Below, in pieces: positions 1-11,004 of a DNA stretch of 64,000 bases. Positions within the stretch are counted from its first letter, which is position 1, and each line of letters starts with the position of its first letter. The position numbers and the translations under genes were made by a program. The DNA comes from Escallonia rubra (lineage: Eukaryota > Streptophyta > Magnoliopsida > Escalloniales > Escalloniaceae). The notes under the pieces are model-generated. The model saw nothing but the letters and a program-made list of their open reading frames with translations, made no database searches and was not told where the DNA came from. The DNA lies in contig JAVXUO010002253.1 in the NCBI GenBank assembly GCA_033065855.1, forward strand, positions 62,001-126,000, read 5' to 3'.

Positions 1-1168
1 ACATTTCCATGTTCCCCTTCCCACCTTTATTTCTGAGTGTATTCATATCCCCTTACCTGCTGTCTTAATGTCTCCACTATTCATCTCTCCAACTTCACCA
101 TTCAAACCTACCCCACAAAAAATGAAGTTTCTCTTGTTAGGGCCCCACAACCACCTTCATTCCCTCCAGCACCTTCTGCACCTGCCTTATCCTCTGCAGC
201 TAGCTTCTTCTTACCACCACCGCCTTTCTCCGACCCTGGCTCTTCCATGCCACCACCTCAATCCTCCGTCTCCGATCTTTCTATGCCTCCTCCTCCTTCC
301 TTTGACCAATTTCAAAGTCCCCTAAATGATTTTTCTAACCTCAATTTTGATTCTCTCTCTTTCTCTCTCTCTCCGACCAGCTCTCTCGTATGTCTAATTT
401 CATTCAACTTCTACTCGAGTTTCACACTACCCTCGCTGCTACCGTCACTATCAACCAGACCGCACTCCTACACCATCTCTCTAAAACTTCTCTAACCAAC
501 TTCTGTCCAACCAAATTGACCTCCAAGACCTTTTGAATAATCTTGTCTCCGACGTCTCAAACCTTCCCCTCAACCACTCTTCGACCATGGATCGACTAAC
601 TTGCATGCAATAGGATCTTCAGCGTCAGCATGACGCTGCTCTTCAAGCAAATCATCGACAAGTCAAATTATCTTTATGCATTCTTAATGAACAGAATCGG
701 TTTTTGGCACATCAGATTTCGACACATCTCATGGCTTCCGAGTTACTCGTCCCGACATTTTTCCATCTCAACATGGAGGAACCAATGGTGAGTTGTTGTT
801 CTTCAATTCAAACATTCCTATGTTCCACCACCGCCATGGTTGCCTTGTGTGGTCGAAATTGTTGAAGTACCTACCTCTGATCTTCCTCCACTTTCAAACC
901 CTTCCTCTTCTGCCCAGGGTGGACGCTGTCGCCATTAGCAAATTTTTTTTAGCTTTATTTTTTCTAACTTAAGTGCTTTCCCCACTTTTTGAGTTGACAA
1001 AGGGGGAGAAAAGAGTAAAGTCTTATAGTATCTTTTGGAAATAATGAACATGGTAGTTCATGATCTTACCTGTTTATAGTTACATTTAATTTATTCACAG
1101 CTTTTTCCCAGTGGAAGTATGTTATGATATATTAGATTAATATATTGTCATCATCAAAAGGGGAGAAT
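1..1168 (+). pseudogene. 3' internal region of a SIRE/Maximus-like copia element (extra ORF relic)
   Basis: This stretch precedes the LTR at 1169. One frame is proline- and serine-rich (about 37-495). A second, interrupted stretch near 590-740 reads as a short helical segment with words such as DLQRQHDAALQANHRQ and LNEQNRFLAHQI, typical of a coiled coil. Stops break both. It ends in a purine tract (1156-1167) directly against the LTR. SIRE/Maximus copia elements are known to carry an extra open frame between pol and the 3' LTR, and that is my inferred identity. No reverse transcriptase or integrase motif is visible here; the rest of the element would lie left of the window. It could also be the tail of a differently organised non-autonomous copia element. 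Confidence 0.45.
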
Positions 1169-2493
1169 TGTTGACCTGTGGGTCTAGATTCATTATTTTG
1201 TTGATTCCAAGATTATTATTCTCATATTAATCTAACTATTTTATTAAGTATGATTTCAGGACAAATCATAGCATGGACAAATCTTTGGACGAAGACTTTG
1301 GACTTATACTAGAATTATTTCTATTCTTTATAAAATCATAAGCTAAGCTTTCTTAAAGATCTAATAGAAAATCAAAAAGATATAAAATCAAGAAGAAATA
1401 TCTTTCATTCGAATGAAATCAAGTCATTCGATTGAATCCGTCAGACTTTGTTGTTTAGGTTGAGAAAAATGTTTTCTTTCGAAGGATATCTTTTTCATTT
1501 GATCAATTCCATCAGAAAACCATCTTTGGACCCAAAATGTTTTCAGATGGCTTTTCATTCGAAAGAATATTGTTATATTCGAATGTTTTCTTCAGAGACT
1601 TTAGTTCTACTCAAAAGATATTTTAATTCGAAAGTTTCTCAAAATTCCTTTGGCCGAATTCAACCGAATATGATTTTTGGTTTAAATCATTTTCATTCAA
1701 AAGTCAGAGTTTTCATTCGAAGCATATGGGTTTCCTTTCGATTGAATCTTTCAGTGGCTTAGTCATTTCTGCTTTTCAAATTTTATCCCAATAAATATAG
1801 TATTCATTCGACCGAATTTATTCAGACTTAACTTTTCCTTCCTCTAGTGAAATTTCCCCGAACGATTTTAAATATTCATTTGAACTATTTCTTTTAAAAT
1901 ATTCTGTCTTATCCCTTTTTTCTTTTTTAACGGTCATATTCCTTTAAGTATAAAAGGGACCCTTAGAGAGTTTAATATTAACTTTTCTGATCTCTGAAAA
2001 TCTCTATAATCTCTCAAAAATCTCTCTCAACATATTTATACATCTTCCCACAATTATTTGAGTGAGTTCTTTGTTTGAGATCCTGTCAAGCAAGCTTCTT
2101 GGTCAAGTTCTTTAAGATTCAGATTTTCCCATCTAAGAAAACTTAACTCATCTGTTATCTTTATAATATCTACTCTTTAAGAAGTGTAAATTGTATCTTA
2201 GTTATAAATTTTCATTTCACTTGCAATTGTTGGAAACCTTGAAAATGTTTCAGAACTGTACTGAGGTATGAGCTAGTACCCGAAGCTAGCTATTTAGTAG
2301 AAGACTCAAGTAGGTCTCCCTTGTGTGGAGTGATCGGGAACTGGACTTAGGCAGATGAGGCCAAACTAGTACAAATCTTTTTGTCAATCTATGATTGCTA
2401 TTATCTTATTACCTAAATTTCTGCTTAAATTTGTAAACACCTATTCACCTCCCCCCCCCCCCCCTTCCTTCTAAGTGTATTTAGGGACCTACA
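1169..2493 (+). mobile_element. 3' LTR of a SIRE/Maximus-like copia retrotransposon
   Basis: The LTR starts TGTTGACCTGTGG immediately after a polypurine tract (1156-1167, aaaaggggagaa) and ends near CCTACA at 2493, giving the usual TG...CA ends and about 1325 bp. The purine-tract and TGTTGACC junction, and the C-run shortly before the 3' end, are characteristic of SIRE-type copia LTRs. A TATA box lies at 1949-1957. The 5' LTR is outside the window, so no target duplication can be checked. The interior carries many copies of a short ATTCGAA-containing palindrome (see findings). Confidence 0.72.
1949..1957 (+). promoter_or_regulatory. TATA box of the copia LTR
   Basis: TATAAAAGG sits about 780 bp into the LTR, upstream of a CT-rich stretch with repeated TCTCTC/AATCTCT words that would form the start of the R/U5 region. 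Position and context fit an LTR promoter; activity is not shown. Confidence 0.5.
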
Positions 2494-3413
2494 CTTTTTC
2501 CTATTTTTCACCAAGAAATGACAAGGGTTCACTACCAAATTAACCAAAAATCATATCCAAATGAACAATCACGGACACGACAATGTTTTCGTGATAACAT
2601 GACAACCCTTGGGTAATTCATAGGTAAAATCTATTTTAGCTGTATCAATTCCATTAATTCCTTAATAGGACTAATGACAAGCTATATCAATTTCTATTAA
2701 TAAGAAACATTCCACATATTGGGAATATTAGCAAGCACATAAACCTATTAAAATATATCCAGATGAAACCAAAACACATTGTACCATCTATTTCAATTGT
2801 ATCTATCCCATCATGCGATGCCAAACTCGAATCCATAAAAAACAGTGTGGACAAATGATTACTTTCCATGAATAAGGTTGTTAGAAGAGCATCACCCATT
2901 TTTTTTCCGTTGTGGGCATTATATAATATACATGTCAGTGAAAAAATCCAACACTGAAAAGGTATAGTCCATGATTTAGTTGCATTCTAGGGAGTTTGTT
3001 TCCAGGACTATTAGTTAAAGTAGAATCGTCTCGAAATCATTAGGTTTTTTTTTTAAATAGTGTAAATCTAACAAGCTTTTGTCAGTTCCTTGGGTGCCTT
3101 CAAGATTTGTATTTTTGTTTTCTTAGTCCCATCACAATCAACACTCAGCAACATGAATACCTCAATTACATGTTCAACAAAATACAAATTTTACAAGCAA
3201 AATCTACACAATGTCACAAATTGTGGAATCAATTCACAACATATCCAACATGAATCCCACACACCCAACAAAACAGAGACACCTCACATCCATCTTCACC
3301 AACCAAAACCCATTAAAATTACACCTTCATTCAATCAAATTAAGGTATGCCCGTTCAAGATATTGGCAAAAAGACTTCAACTTTCAAGAAAAACTCAAGT
3401 TTCAACATAGCTG
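2494..3413. other. Intergenic, unassigned
   Basis: This is AT-rich sequence between the copia LTR and the CACTA fragment. A 70-codon minus-strand frame at 2899-2687 and plus-strand frames at 3090-3417 have no recognisable domains and look accidental. The right part may belong to the interior of the CACTA element whose end lies at 4017, but no feature proves it. Confidence 0.3.
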
Positions 3414-4017
3414 CTAAACCCTAGAGAAATTGAGACAGAGAGACGAGATTAGTGAGAGAATCGAACAGTACTTGTGGAGACAACGCATTGATCCACAGGA
3501 AGAGAAAGATAATGAACCTGAGATGGCAGATATGCCAGAGCCGTAGTGGTGCGATGTGTGCGTCAGTTGTAGTAGTAGCGGGGATGGGAGGCGGCCGGGG
3601 AAGAAGAGAGGCGGCATAGTGGGTGGCTGCCGACAGTCAGCTATGTGTGTGTGTGAGAGAGAGAAGAGACATGACGGGGGGTTGGGGGGGGGGGCAGAGG
3701 TTGGGAAGATAGAAAGGATCGACCGGGGGACATGAGTTGAAGGAAAAGTTAGGGCTTGCTGAATTTATAGTAAAATAAAAAAGTTATTCTCTAAATAAAT
3801 ATTTGTGAAAAAAAGGAGAAGATACGAAAAATACATTTAGCGACGAATTTTTCTGTCGCTAATAATCCATCTATAAAATTCTGTCACTAAAGACATTTAC
3901 CAATGAAATATTTCTTGGGTAAAGGTCTTTAGCGACAGGCTTTTAGCAACGAATAAATCTGTTGCTAAAAGTCACTTTTAGCGAGTACGTCAGAAAAAAG
4001 TAGTTTTTCTTATAGTG
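3414..4017 (-). mobile_element. Terminal fragment of a CACTA (En/Spm) transposon
   Basis: Read on the minus strand, the element starts at 4017 with CACTATAAGAAAAAC. About 180 bp of subterminal repeats follow (3834-4017), built from variants of TTTAGCGACGG in both orientations. Next come a TATA-like word, a CT/GA-rich leader with a G-run and a TCTCTC/ACACAC tract, and an open frame starting ATGCCGCC at 3617 that stays open to 3414. The same order of parts is seen in the CACTA end at 20464, so this looks like the promoter end of a related autonomous element. The opposite end was not found, so the copy is truncated. Confidence 0.7.
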
Positions 4018-4862
4018 TCCATCCCCGAGGGGCTCTATAAACAGCCAATTTTTTTAGGCATTTTAAATTAAGTAAATAATGAGTTTCATTATTAATTAAA
4101 AGGCATTATTGAGTTTGGGCTTAGTAATGTATTTTAAATAATTGATCAAGTCCATATTATTTAATTAATGTGGTCCAATCTACTTTAATTGTTCAGTCCA
4201 GTCCAGTTTGTTAATCCAACCCACTGCATTAGTCCAAGTCCATGTAGATTAGGTCCAGTCCATGGTCTAGATTATCTTAAATGATATAATTTGTCTAGAT
4301 GATTTTAGGAAAAAATACATGATTTATCATTGATGCAAAGATCAAATCAATCCATGTTATGGTTAAGAGATGACTTATCCCGAATCTCGTACATCATATT
4401 TGTGATTTCAGAGATAATTACCAAAATGAGGGTCAGATAATCTCCCAAAATTTGAAAAAAATAATTTTCATAAATGGGAGTGAATAGGCCGGTTTTCGAC
4501 TAATCGGCTAGTTAGTTGACTTTTGTCAATATGCAATTTATCACTTATATTGACTTATCTCCAACCATGCAAATTGGCATTGCCAATCTTATCAGATTCT
4601 GCGACCCTGAGCATTATAAAAAGGGGAGACATTAAGTCAATGTCTTACGCTTATTCTCTTTAGAGTTTGCGCGCCATTTGTTCGTGAAGTGACGTCCAAC
4701 CTCTCTCGAGAATCTTAGCCATCCAAACCACCCTATAAACATCACTTTGTTCTTCGCATCGCGGATCCCACGACAAGTGTTTTGGAATCGTCAAGGGAAG
4801 CCGCATCTCAAGGTAATTCTTATCACGTACAAGAAAAGAGCTCAATAGTGACGAAAAAGCAA
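4018..4862 (+). other. Unassigned sequence with an LTR-like TATA region
   Basis: No gene is recognised. It contains several copies of a 'gtcca(g)tcca' word near 4190-4265. At about 4612 there is cattataaaaagggg, followed by a CT-rich downstream stretch, an arrangement like the promoter part of an LTR. No matching second LTR, primer site or purine tract was found, so an LTR assignment stays tentative. Confidence 0.25.
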
Positions 4863-5104
4863 ACGGTAGACAAGGGTCCGTGGGAACAACTGTTATTATG
4901 CCAACGGTACAAAGGACCCGTTGGCACAAGTTTCATTATGCGGTACACAAGGCTCCTTGCACACAAGTGTTCTTATGCCAACAGTACACGAGGGCCCGTG
5001 GGTACAAGTGTTATTATGCCAATCGTACATGAGGGCCCGTGGGTACAAGTGTTATTATGCCAACGGTACACAAGGGTCCATGGGCTCAAGTGTTATTATG
5101 CCCA
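4863..5104 (+). repeat. 41-bp minisatellite, about six units
   Basis: Six head-to-tail units of about 38-41 bp are visible, each built on acggtacacaagggcccgtg followed by ggtacaagtgttattatgcca. The third to sixth units are the most alike. Units are contiguous without unique spacers, so this is a minisatellite and not a CRISPR-like array. Accidental open frames run through it because the period is not a multiple of three. It may be a subterminal repeat block of a DNA transposon, since similar words recur at about 5669-5730. Confidence 0.8.
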
Positions 5105-5114
5105 CGGTAGAAGT

Positions 5115-5173
5115 GTTACCTTGCCATAATAACACTTGTACCGTGGGCACAAATGTTATTATGGCAAGGTAAC
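5115..5173. repeat. Hairpin, 24-bp arms
   Basis: gttaccttgccataataaca at the left is matched by its reverse complement ending ggcaaggtaac at 5173, with one mismatch in 24 bp and an 11-bp loop. The arms are made of the minisatellite's own gtgttattatg word in both orientations, so the hairpin looks like an inverted junction of minisatellite units. Confidence 0.8.
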
Positions 5174-5951
5174 AAGGGCCCTTCGCAAAAAGCCTTGTTA
5201 CTCCAACAACACACAAAGGACCGTTAACTTATCTATACTATATATTTGGATTCGATTCATAGCTACAGGTTTCCAAAGTCTTAATCTAATTTTTAAGATT
5301 TTGACTTTTTCTCAAAAGTAAATATTAATTATACCAAGCAAATTGACTAAAATTATGATTTTAATCTTTGAAAGAATAACTGCTCATTTTCACGTCTTGA
5401 ACACCGACCAACTCAAAAATTGGAATCACTCCGGTCACAATCACCCCCAACCCACCTCCACTGCCAACCGATTACTCTCAACTTGACAGTAATCGCTATC
5501 ACCACCACAATCAATACCCACTACCGTCACTAAGCCCATGGCCGCTTTTCACCGACCGTCCAACAAGGATCTTCATCAACTAATTATCAATGACAGTGGT
5601 GATGGACTCGACGATCCAACTTCACGGTGATAGATCTAACTGTGACATTAATAACCCGCACTATAATAAAAAAGTTCAACTGTACACAAAGCCTATTACA
5701 AGTATAATTATGCCAACTATGTATACAGCCGGCTTATGTCCAAAAAACTTGAAACAAGCCAAGGTTCAAGATCTCTCCAGCTTCTGTCCCTTTTTCTATC
5801 TTGTGATGCCTGGCATCTCTCAGGCTGCTACTGCCATCTCTCTCAGCTATCGCCACATGTATGTAATTCCTCTCTCTGTTCTTTCATCAATCCCGCTCAC
5901 CACCATACACCACACACGCCACCACACTTCTCTTCTTCTTCTTCTATTTTT
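5174..5951. other. Intergenic, low-complexity, unassigned
   Basis: No gene is recognised. At 5659 the sequence reads cactataataaaaaag, a possible CACTA-type terminus. It is followed by gtacacaaagcc...ataattatgcca, which resembles the minisatellite unit at 4863-5104. The end of this stretch is a CTT-rich tract directly before the gypsy LTR. The open frame crossing 5590-6132 runs into the LTR and is not credible as a gene. Confidence 0.3.
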
Positions 5952-6571
5952 TGTCAGGAATTCTCCTAAAAGAATTCCTGTCAATATCCAAATTAAGAGA
6001 AGGTCTCCTCCAAAATTACCTGTAAGTGTACCTGGTGAAGATGAGCTCAATAGACAAGGATTTCTCATATCAATTTTTGGCAACAGTGACAGTATGGAAG
6101 CAAATCACTCGCGGAAGGGAAATAGCTGTTAAAAGGAGCGTGAGTTCGTTGTTATCAAGACACATACATAGTGACTGAAGACCACGTGCCCAACAATTAA
6201 CAATGAGTACTTAATGGATGTCATTACTATTAAGCTGCATTAAGGAGAGTCAAAGAATAAATGTAGACAATGCTAAACTCTATGTGGATCATTTTCCTGA
6301 AGAGTTACAGCATTTAAGTTCAATTTTTTTATTTTTGTATTTCTTTTTTCGAGAGATCTGAGTTTTTTAGAACCAAATCTATATGGGGGCTCAACATGTG
6401 TAGCTGAGGCCATTCAGTTATGAAAAGAAATTGATATTTCTCTCTCCTTCAGTGTGTTCTCCGTTTTCTCTTCTTCTGGGCCAAGCAATTTGGTCACTAA
6501 ATTTCCTCCATCCTCAAAGAAATTCTCAAAAGATCGATCATAAAACCAAGTTAAGTAATTTGTACTTAACA
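5952..6571 (+). repeat. 5' LTR of the gypsy element
   Basis: About 620 bp, from TGTCAGGAATTC to ACTTAACA. It aligns closely with 11253-11381 plus 19709-20194, with scattered substitutions. It includes a TTTTTTCGAGAGATCTGAGT stretch and a CT-rich region before its 3' end. Confidence 0.85.
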
Positions 6572-6572
6572 A

Positions 6573-6590
6573 TTTGGTATTTAAAGCCTT
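6573..6590 (+). other. Degenerate primer binding site
   Basis: tttggtatttaaagcc directly after the LTR resembles the initiator tRNA-Met complement (TGGTATCAGAGCC) with several changes. The position two bases after the LTR end is right for a gypsy primer site. Confidence 0.55.
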
Positions 6591-6635
6591 TCTATTCTTT
6601 AAGATTTAAAACAATCCATTGTCGTGCAAGATTCA

Positions 6636-8209
6636 ATGGGTTATAACACAAGGCAAGGAAAGCAACACCAACTTGACAAACACGTGAGCCTTATGGAGGC
6701 TCAGTTTGCCGATCATTTCGGTGCTATCGATGACCATTTGTTGAATTTGAAGGAGACCATTTTGGAAATCCCAGACCTGAAGGTGTCTATGGAACAGCTG
6801 TGTGATGAGATGCCAGCAATGAGGCAAACGCTGGCTGGAATACAAACGATGATACAACAGTTCCTGAATTTGAAAGAAGGAGAAGGATCAACAACTAGCT
6901 AGGCAATTGAGAAATTAAAGGGGACCTGAGGTTGGTCACAAGGAAATTTTCCAAACTACCACTAGTAATCCTTGCCCTAAATTACCTAAAATGGATTTTC
7001 CTCGTTTTAATGGTGAAGACTCTTACAGTTGGGTTAGAAAAGCTAAGAGGTTTTTTTGAATTTAATCCAGTTGATGAGCAATTTAAAGTAAACTTTACGT
7101 CCCTACATTTTGATGGACAAGTAGAGTTTTAGTTTGGCACCTATATTAAGGCAAAACAGAAGGTAAACTGGGCTGAATTTGTTAAGGACCTTAACTCCAA
7201 GTGTGCTAGCCTTTTTAGAGAAAGTATTGTGGGGGAATATCACAAGCTAAGGCAGAACACTACCGTGGAAAACTATTACAATGAATTTGTGGCATTGAGA
7301 TCTATCCTTGTCAGTGAGGGATGCCAGTTTGAAGAAAGATATTACACACAAAGTTTTGTGGGGGGCCTGAAGGATGAAATTAGGTTAGAAGTGGAAAAGT
7401 TTGAGATCTATAACCTCTCTAGAGCTATATTCTTAGCAAGGAAACATGAGGCTAGTGTTTTAAATTGTTGGCATAGCCCTAGAGTTGCTGCCAAGCCAAC
7501 AGTTCCCCACACCGCTAATGCTGTAGTCAAGACCCCTAGCAGTATTCCTAATTGGAAGAACAAGCCAATGTTGACAAACCCCCCCCCCCCTATTTTGCCT
7601 GGATATCAACAGAAGGCTATATTGCCTATACCCAACACTCCCCCGGCACAGAGGATCACTAGAGGCTACTTTGATGATAGGATGAGAAAAGGATTATGCT
7701 ATTGGTGTGATGAAAATTTCACTCGTGCTCACACTTGCAAACCCAAGCAAGTGTCTATGTTGGTTGTTGATGAGGAATGTGAAGAGGACCCTCCACTCGT
7801 ATATAATGAAGAACCACCACAAGTGGAAAATATGGGGTCAAAAGATGACTCTGATAAGGTGGAAATAACAGTCAATGCCATCACTGGCAACCCCACACAT
7901 AACACTTTCAAACTGTGGGGATTACATGGCAGGAAGACTTTTTCCATACTTGTAGATACAGGGTCAACACGCATTTTCATTGACACTGCCATAACAAACA
8001 GATTAGGATGTGTACTTACCCCAATAGATCCTATGACTATTATGATGGCTGATGGAAACAAAGTGAACAGTGATTCCATGTGCAAGGACTTCAGTTGGAA
8101 ATTGCAAGAAACTGAGTTTAGCTCAAATATGACGGTGTTCCCTTTGGAAGGATGTGAGTGTATGTTGGGACTTCAGTGGCTAAAAAGCCTCGGTAAAGTA
8201 CATTTTTGA
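6636..8209 (+). pseudogene. Gypsy gag and aspartic protease, broken
   Basis: The N-terminal gag part starts at ATG 6636 (MGYNTRQGKQ) and is open for 89 residues. It contains a helical segment and then hits a stop at 6900. Out-of-frame gag continues to about 7200. A long frame at 7229-8209 gives the retrotransposon gag core (VENYYNEFVAL, then FVGGLKDEI) and a zinc-knuckle remnant (CYWCDENFTRAHTC). It ends with an aspartic protease with the active triad in ILVDTGST, ending LGLQWLKSLG. Protease motifs are intact, but the reading frame is split at least twice upstream and stops at 8209 before the reverse transcriptase. It packaged and processed the element's particle when functional. Confidence 0.85.
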
Positions 8210-8500
8210 CTTCCATGAAATAACAATGACCATCACTAAGGATGGGAAGACAATGGTGCTACATGGAAGCACTGGACAAACTGAGGTCAAACTTATGTCT
8301 GCCCAAGGTATGTACAAGTATCTTACCAACAATCAGGGAGCATTATATGGCCAGGCGTACACCATTGCAGCTCTGCCAACATGTACAAGCACATAACCAT
8401 AACTCACAGCTTTATTACATACATTTTCTGATGTTTTTGCTGAGCCAAAAGGATAACCCCCCCCCCCCCCCTCAAAAGTCCCCAGGACCACCATATCCCT

Positions 8501-9484
8501 TTGATCCCAAATGGCCACCCTGTTAGCTTGAGACCCTACAGAATTCCTTATGCACAGAAAACAGAAGTTGAAAAAATAGCACATGAAATGCTGGATTCTA
8601 GAATCATACAACCAAGCTCCTCACCTTTTAGTTCTCCTGTGCTTTTGGTTAAAAAGAAGGATGGATCATGGAGGTTATGTATTGATTACATGGGTTTAAA
8701 TACTCTGACAATCAAAAATAAATTCCCACTGCTAGTTGCGGATGATTTATTGGATGAGTTGAATGGGGCACACTATTTTACCAAATTGGATTTAAGGAGT
8801 GGATATCATCAAATGAGAGTTCAAACAGTTGACATCCACAAGACTGCTTTACCACATATTTTGGGCACTTTGAATTTAAAGTGATGCCTTTTGGATTAAC
8901 AAATGCCCCAGCTACATTCCAATATGTGATGAATGAGGTGTTCCTACCATATCTAAGGAGGTTTGTTTTGTTTTTTTATGACATCCTGGTATATTGTAGA
9001 ACTTATCAAGAACATTTGCAACATCTTGCTTTGGTGTTACAAACCCTGAGGCGCGCAACACCAATTATTTGTCAAGGAATCCAAATGTTCTTTTGCCACC
9101 CAAGAAGTGGACTACTTGGGGCACATCATATCCAAATCAGTAGTGGCAGCAGACCCAAGGAAGATTGAAGCTATGATAGCTTGGCCATTACCTAAGACCT
9201 TTAAACAACTTAGGGGTTTCTTAGGCCTAACATGGTACTATAGGAAGTTTATTAAGGATTATGGGACCACTAGCAAACCTTTAACCAGGTTATTACAAAA
9301 GAACAACTTCCACTGGAATCCTGAGGCCATTCAAGCATTTCAAGCTCTTAAGACTGCCATGACCAGTGTCACCGTCCTTGCTTTACCAGACATCTTAATT
9401 CCCTTTGTGGTTGAAGTGGATGCAAGTGACCAAGTTATAGGGGCTGTGTTAATGCAACATGGGAGGCCTATAGCTTTTTTTTAG
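8501..9484 (+). pseudogene. Gypsy reverse transcriptase and RNase H, broken
   Basis: Three successive frames (8501-8884, 8881-9168, 9107-9484) together give a gypsy reverse transcriptase: [50 protein letters not shown], then the catalytic box. That box reads FYDILVYC where family members have FDDILVYS, so the first catalytic aspartate is replaced by tyrosine. The connection and RNase H start follow (FLGLTWYYRKFI, VEVDASDQVIGAVL), ending at a stop at 9484. The frame changes and the lost aspartate mean no active enzyme. Confidence 0.88.
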
Positions 9485-10151
9485 TAAAGCTTTTGGGATA
9501 ACTATGTCCACCTATGAAAAAGAGTTGGTGGCTTTAGTACAAGAGTGTAACATTGGCATAATTATCTTAGCAGTTAGCCTTTTATGGTCAAAACAGACCA
9601 TTGTAGGCTGAAGTATTCAGTGGGGCAGAGGGTTACATCCTTGCTTTAGCAAAAGTGTTAATCAAAATTAATTGGGTTTAATTTTGAGATACACTACAAG
9701 GCTGGAAAGGAAAATAGGGCTGCAGATGCTTTGTCTAGAATACCAAGGGGGCACAATTAGATGGAAATTGCCATGCCATATCTCGGGTCACTCCAATATG
9801 GCTCACATAATTACAAGAAAAGCTAGGAAGGGATCAAGAAGTGCAACAACAAATTCAACTCCTAGTATTGGAACCTTTTGCAACATTAGAGTACTCTTTT
9901 GAACAGGGTGTCCTTAGATTCAAAGGGAAGTTATTTTTTGGCCAAGCTGGAATGTTGAGACAATAGATTATCCAAAATCTATATTCCTCAGGGATAAGAG
10001 GCCATTCTGGAAACACAGCCACATACAAGAGGATAGCTGTATTATTTTACTGGCTTCAATGAGGACTGATATTAAGCATATGGTTACACAATGTGAGGTT
10101 TGCCAAAGGAACAAGGCTGAACGTGTTCCTTAGCCTGGATTTCTTCAACCT
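9485..10151 (+). pseudogene. Gypsy RNase H to integrase zinc-finger remnant
   Basis: No frame stays open, but short matches continue the pol order: a STYEKEL-like word near 9507, [16 protein letters not shown] words near 9700-9730, and the integrase zinc-binding tail TQCEVCQRNKAE near 10087-10122. Multiple stops and shifts separate them. Confidence 0.65.
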
Positions 10152-10559
10152 TTGCCTATTCCTTCACAGTTATGGAGTAGTGTCTCAATGTATTTCATTG
10201 AGGGGCTACCTAAATCTGAACACAATGAGGTTATAATGGTAGTGGTAGATAGACTCAGCAAATTCACTCACTTTATTGCACTTAGTCACCCACACACAGC
10301 TCAAGATGTGGCCCAAGCCTACTTTGACCATGTTTTCATGCTTCATGGCACACAAGATAGCATTGTCACAGACAGTGTAAGCATTTTTTTGAGTCAGTTC
10401 TGGCAAAAATTGTTCCAGCTTTTGGGCACCAAACTAAATCTGAGCCTTGCATACCACCCCCAAAGTGATGGTCAAACTGAGAGAGCAAACCAGTGTTTGG
10501 AGACCTACCTCAGGTGTCTTTGTGGGGATATATGCCAAAGTATTGGTGTAAATGGTTGA
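10152..10559 (+). pseudogene. Gypsy integrase core, catalytic residue lost
   Basis: The frame is open for 135 residues and matches the integrase catalytic core. SMYFIEGLPKS occupies the place of SMDFIEGLP, so the first catalytic aspartate is tyrosine. VVVDRLSKFTHFI, a VTDS word at the second aspartate, and HPQSDGQTERANQ with the catalytic glutamate follow. The frame ends at a stop at 10559. The downstream integrase C-terminal part to about 11000 is out of frame but recognisable ([11 protein letters not shown] word near 10890). Confidence 0.85.
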
Positions 10560-11004
10560 TACTTGCTGAGTATTAGTTTAACACCTCATACCATAATGCC
10601 ATTAAAAAGACTCTATTCCAGGCAGTATATGGATATAGTCCTAGACCACTAAATCTGGGGGCAAATGAAACTACTCACATTACTTCAGTGGACTCATATA
10701 TGGCTGATAGAACTATAGTTTTGAACCTATTAAAACAAAATTTGGTGTTAAGCACAGAAAGGATGAAGTTCTATGCTAACAAGAAAAGGACAAAAAATGA
10801 GTATCTGTGGGTGAATTGGTGTGCTTGAAGCTGCAACCTTATGGACAAAGCAGTTTGGCTCTTAGAAGAAATCTCAAGCTTTCTCCCAGGTATTATGGAC
10901 CTTTTGAAATTCTGGCTAGGATTGGCAAGGTGGCCTATAAGCTCAACTTACTCCCAGAAGCTTAGATCTATCATGTATTTCATGTATCTCTCTTAAAGGC
11001 AGCT

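Noticed and set aside
1448..1762. 104-codon open frame
   Set aside because: It lies wholly inside the copia LTR upstream of the TATA box and has no domain.
4863..5104. CRISPR-like array
   Set aside because: Units are contiguous, diverged and lack unique spacers; the context is plant nuclear DNA. It is a minisatellite.
5590..6132. 180-codon open frame
   Set aside because: It crosses the boundary into the gypsy 5' LTR at 5952 and shows no domain; an accidental frame.
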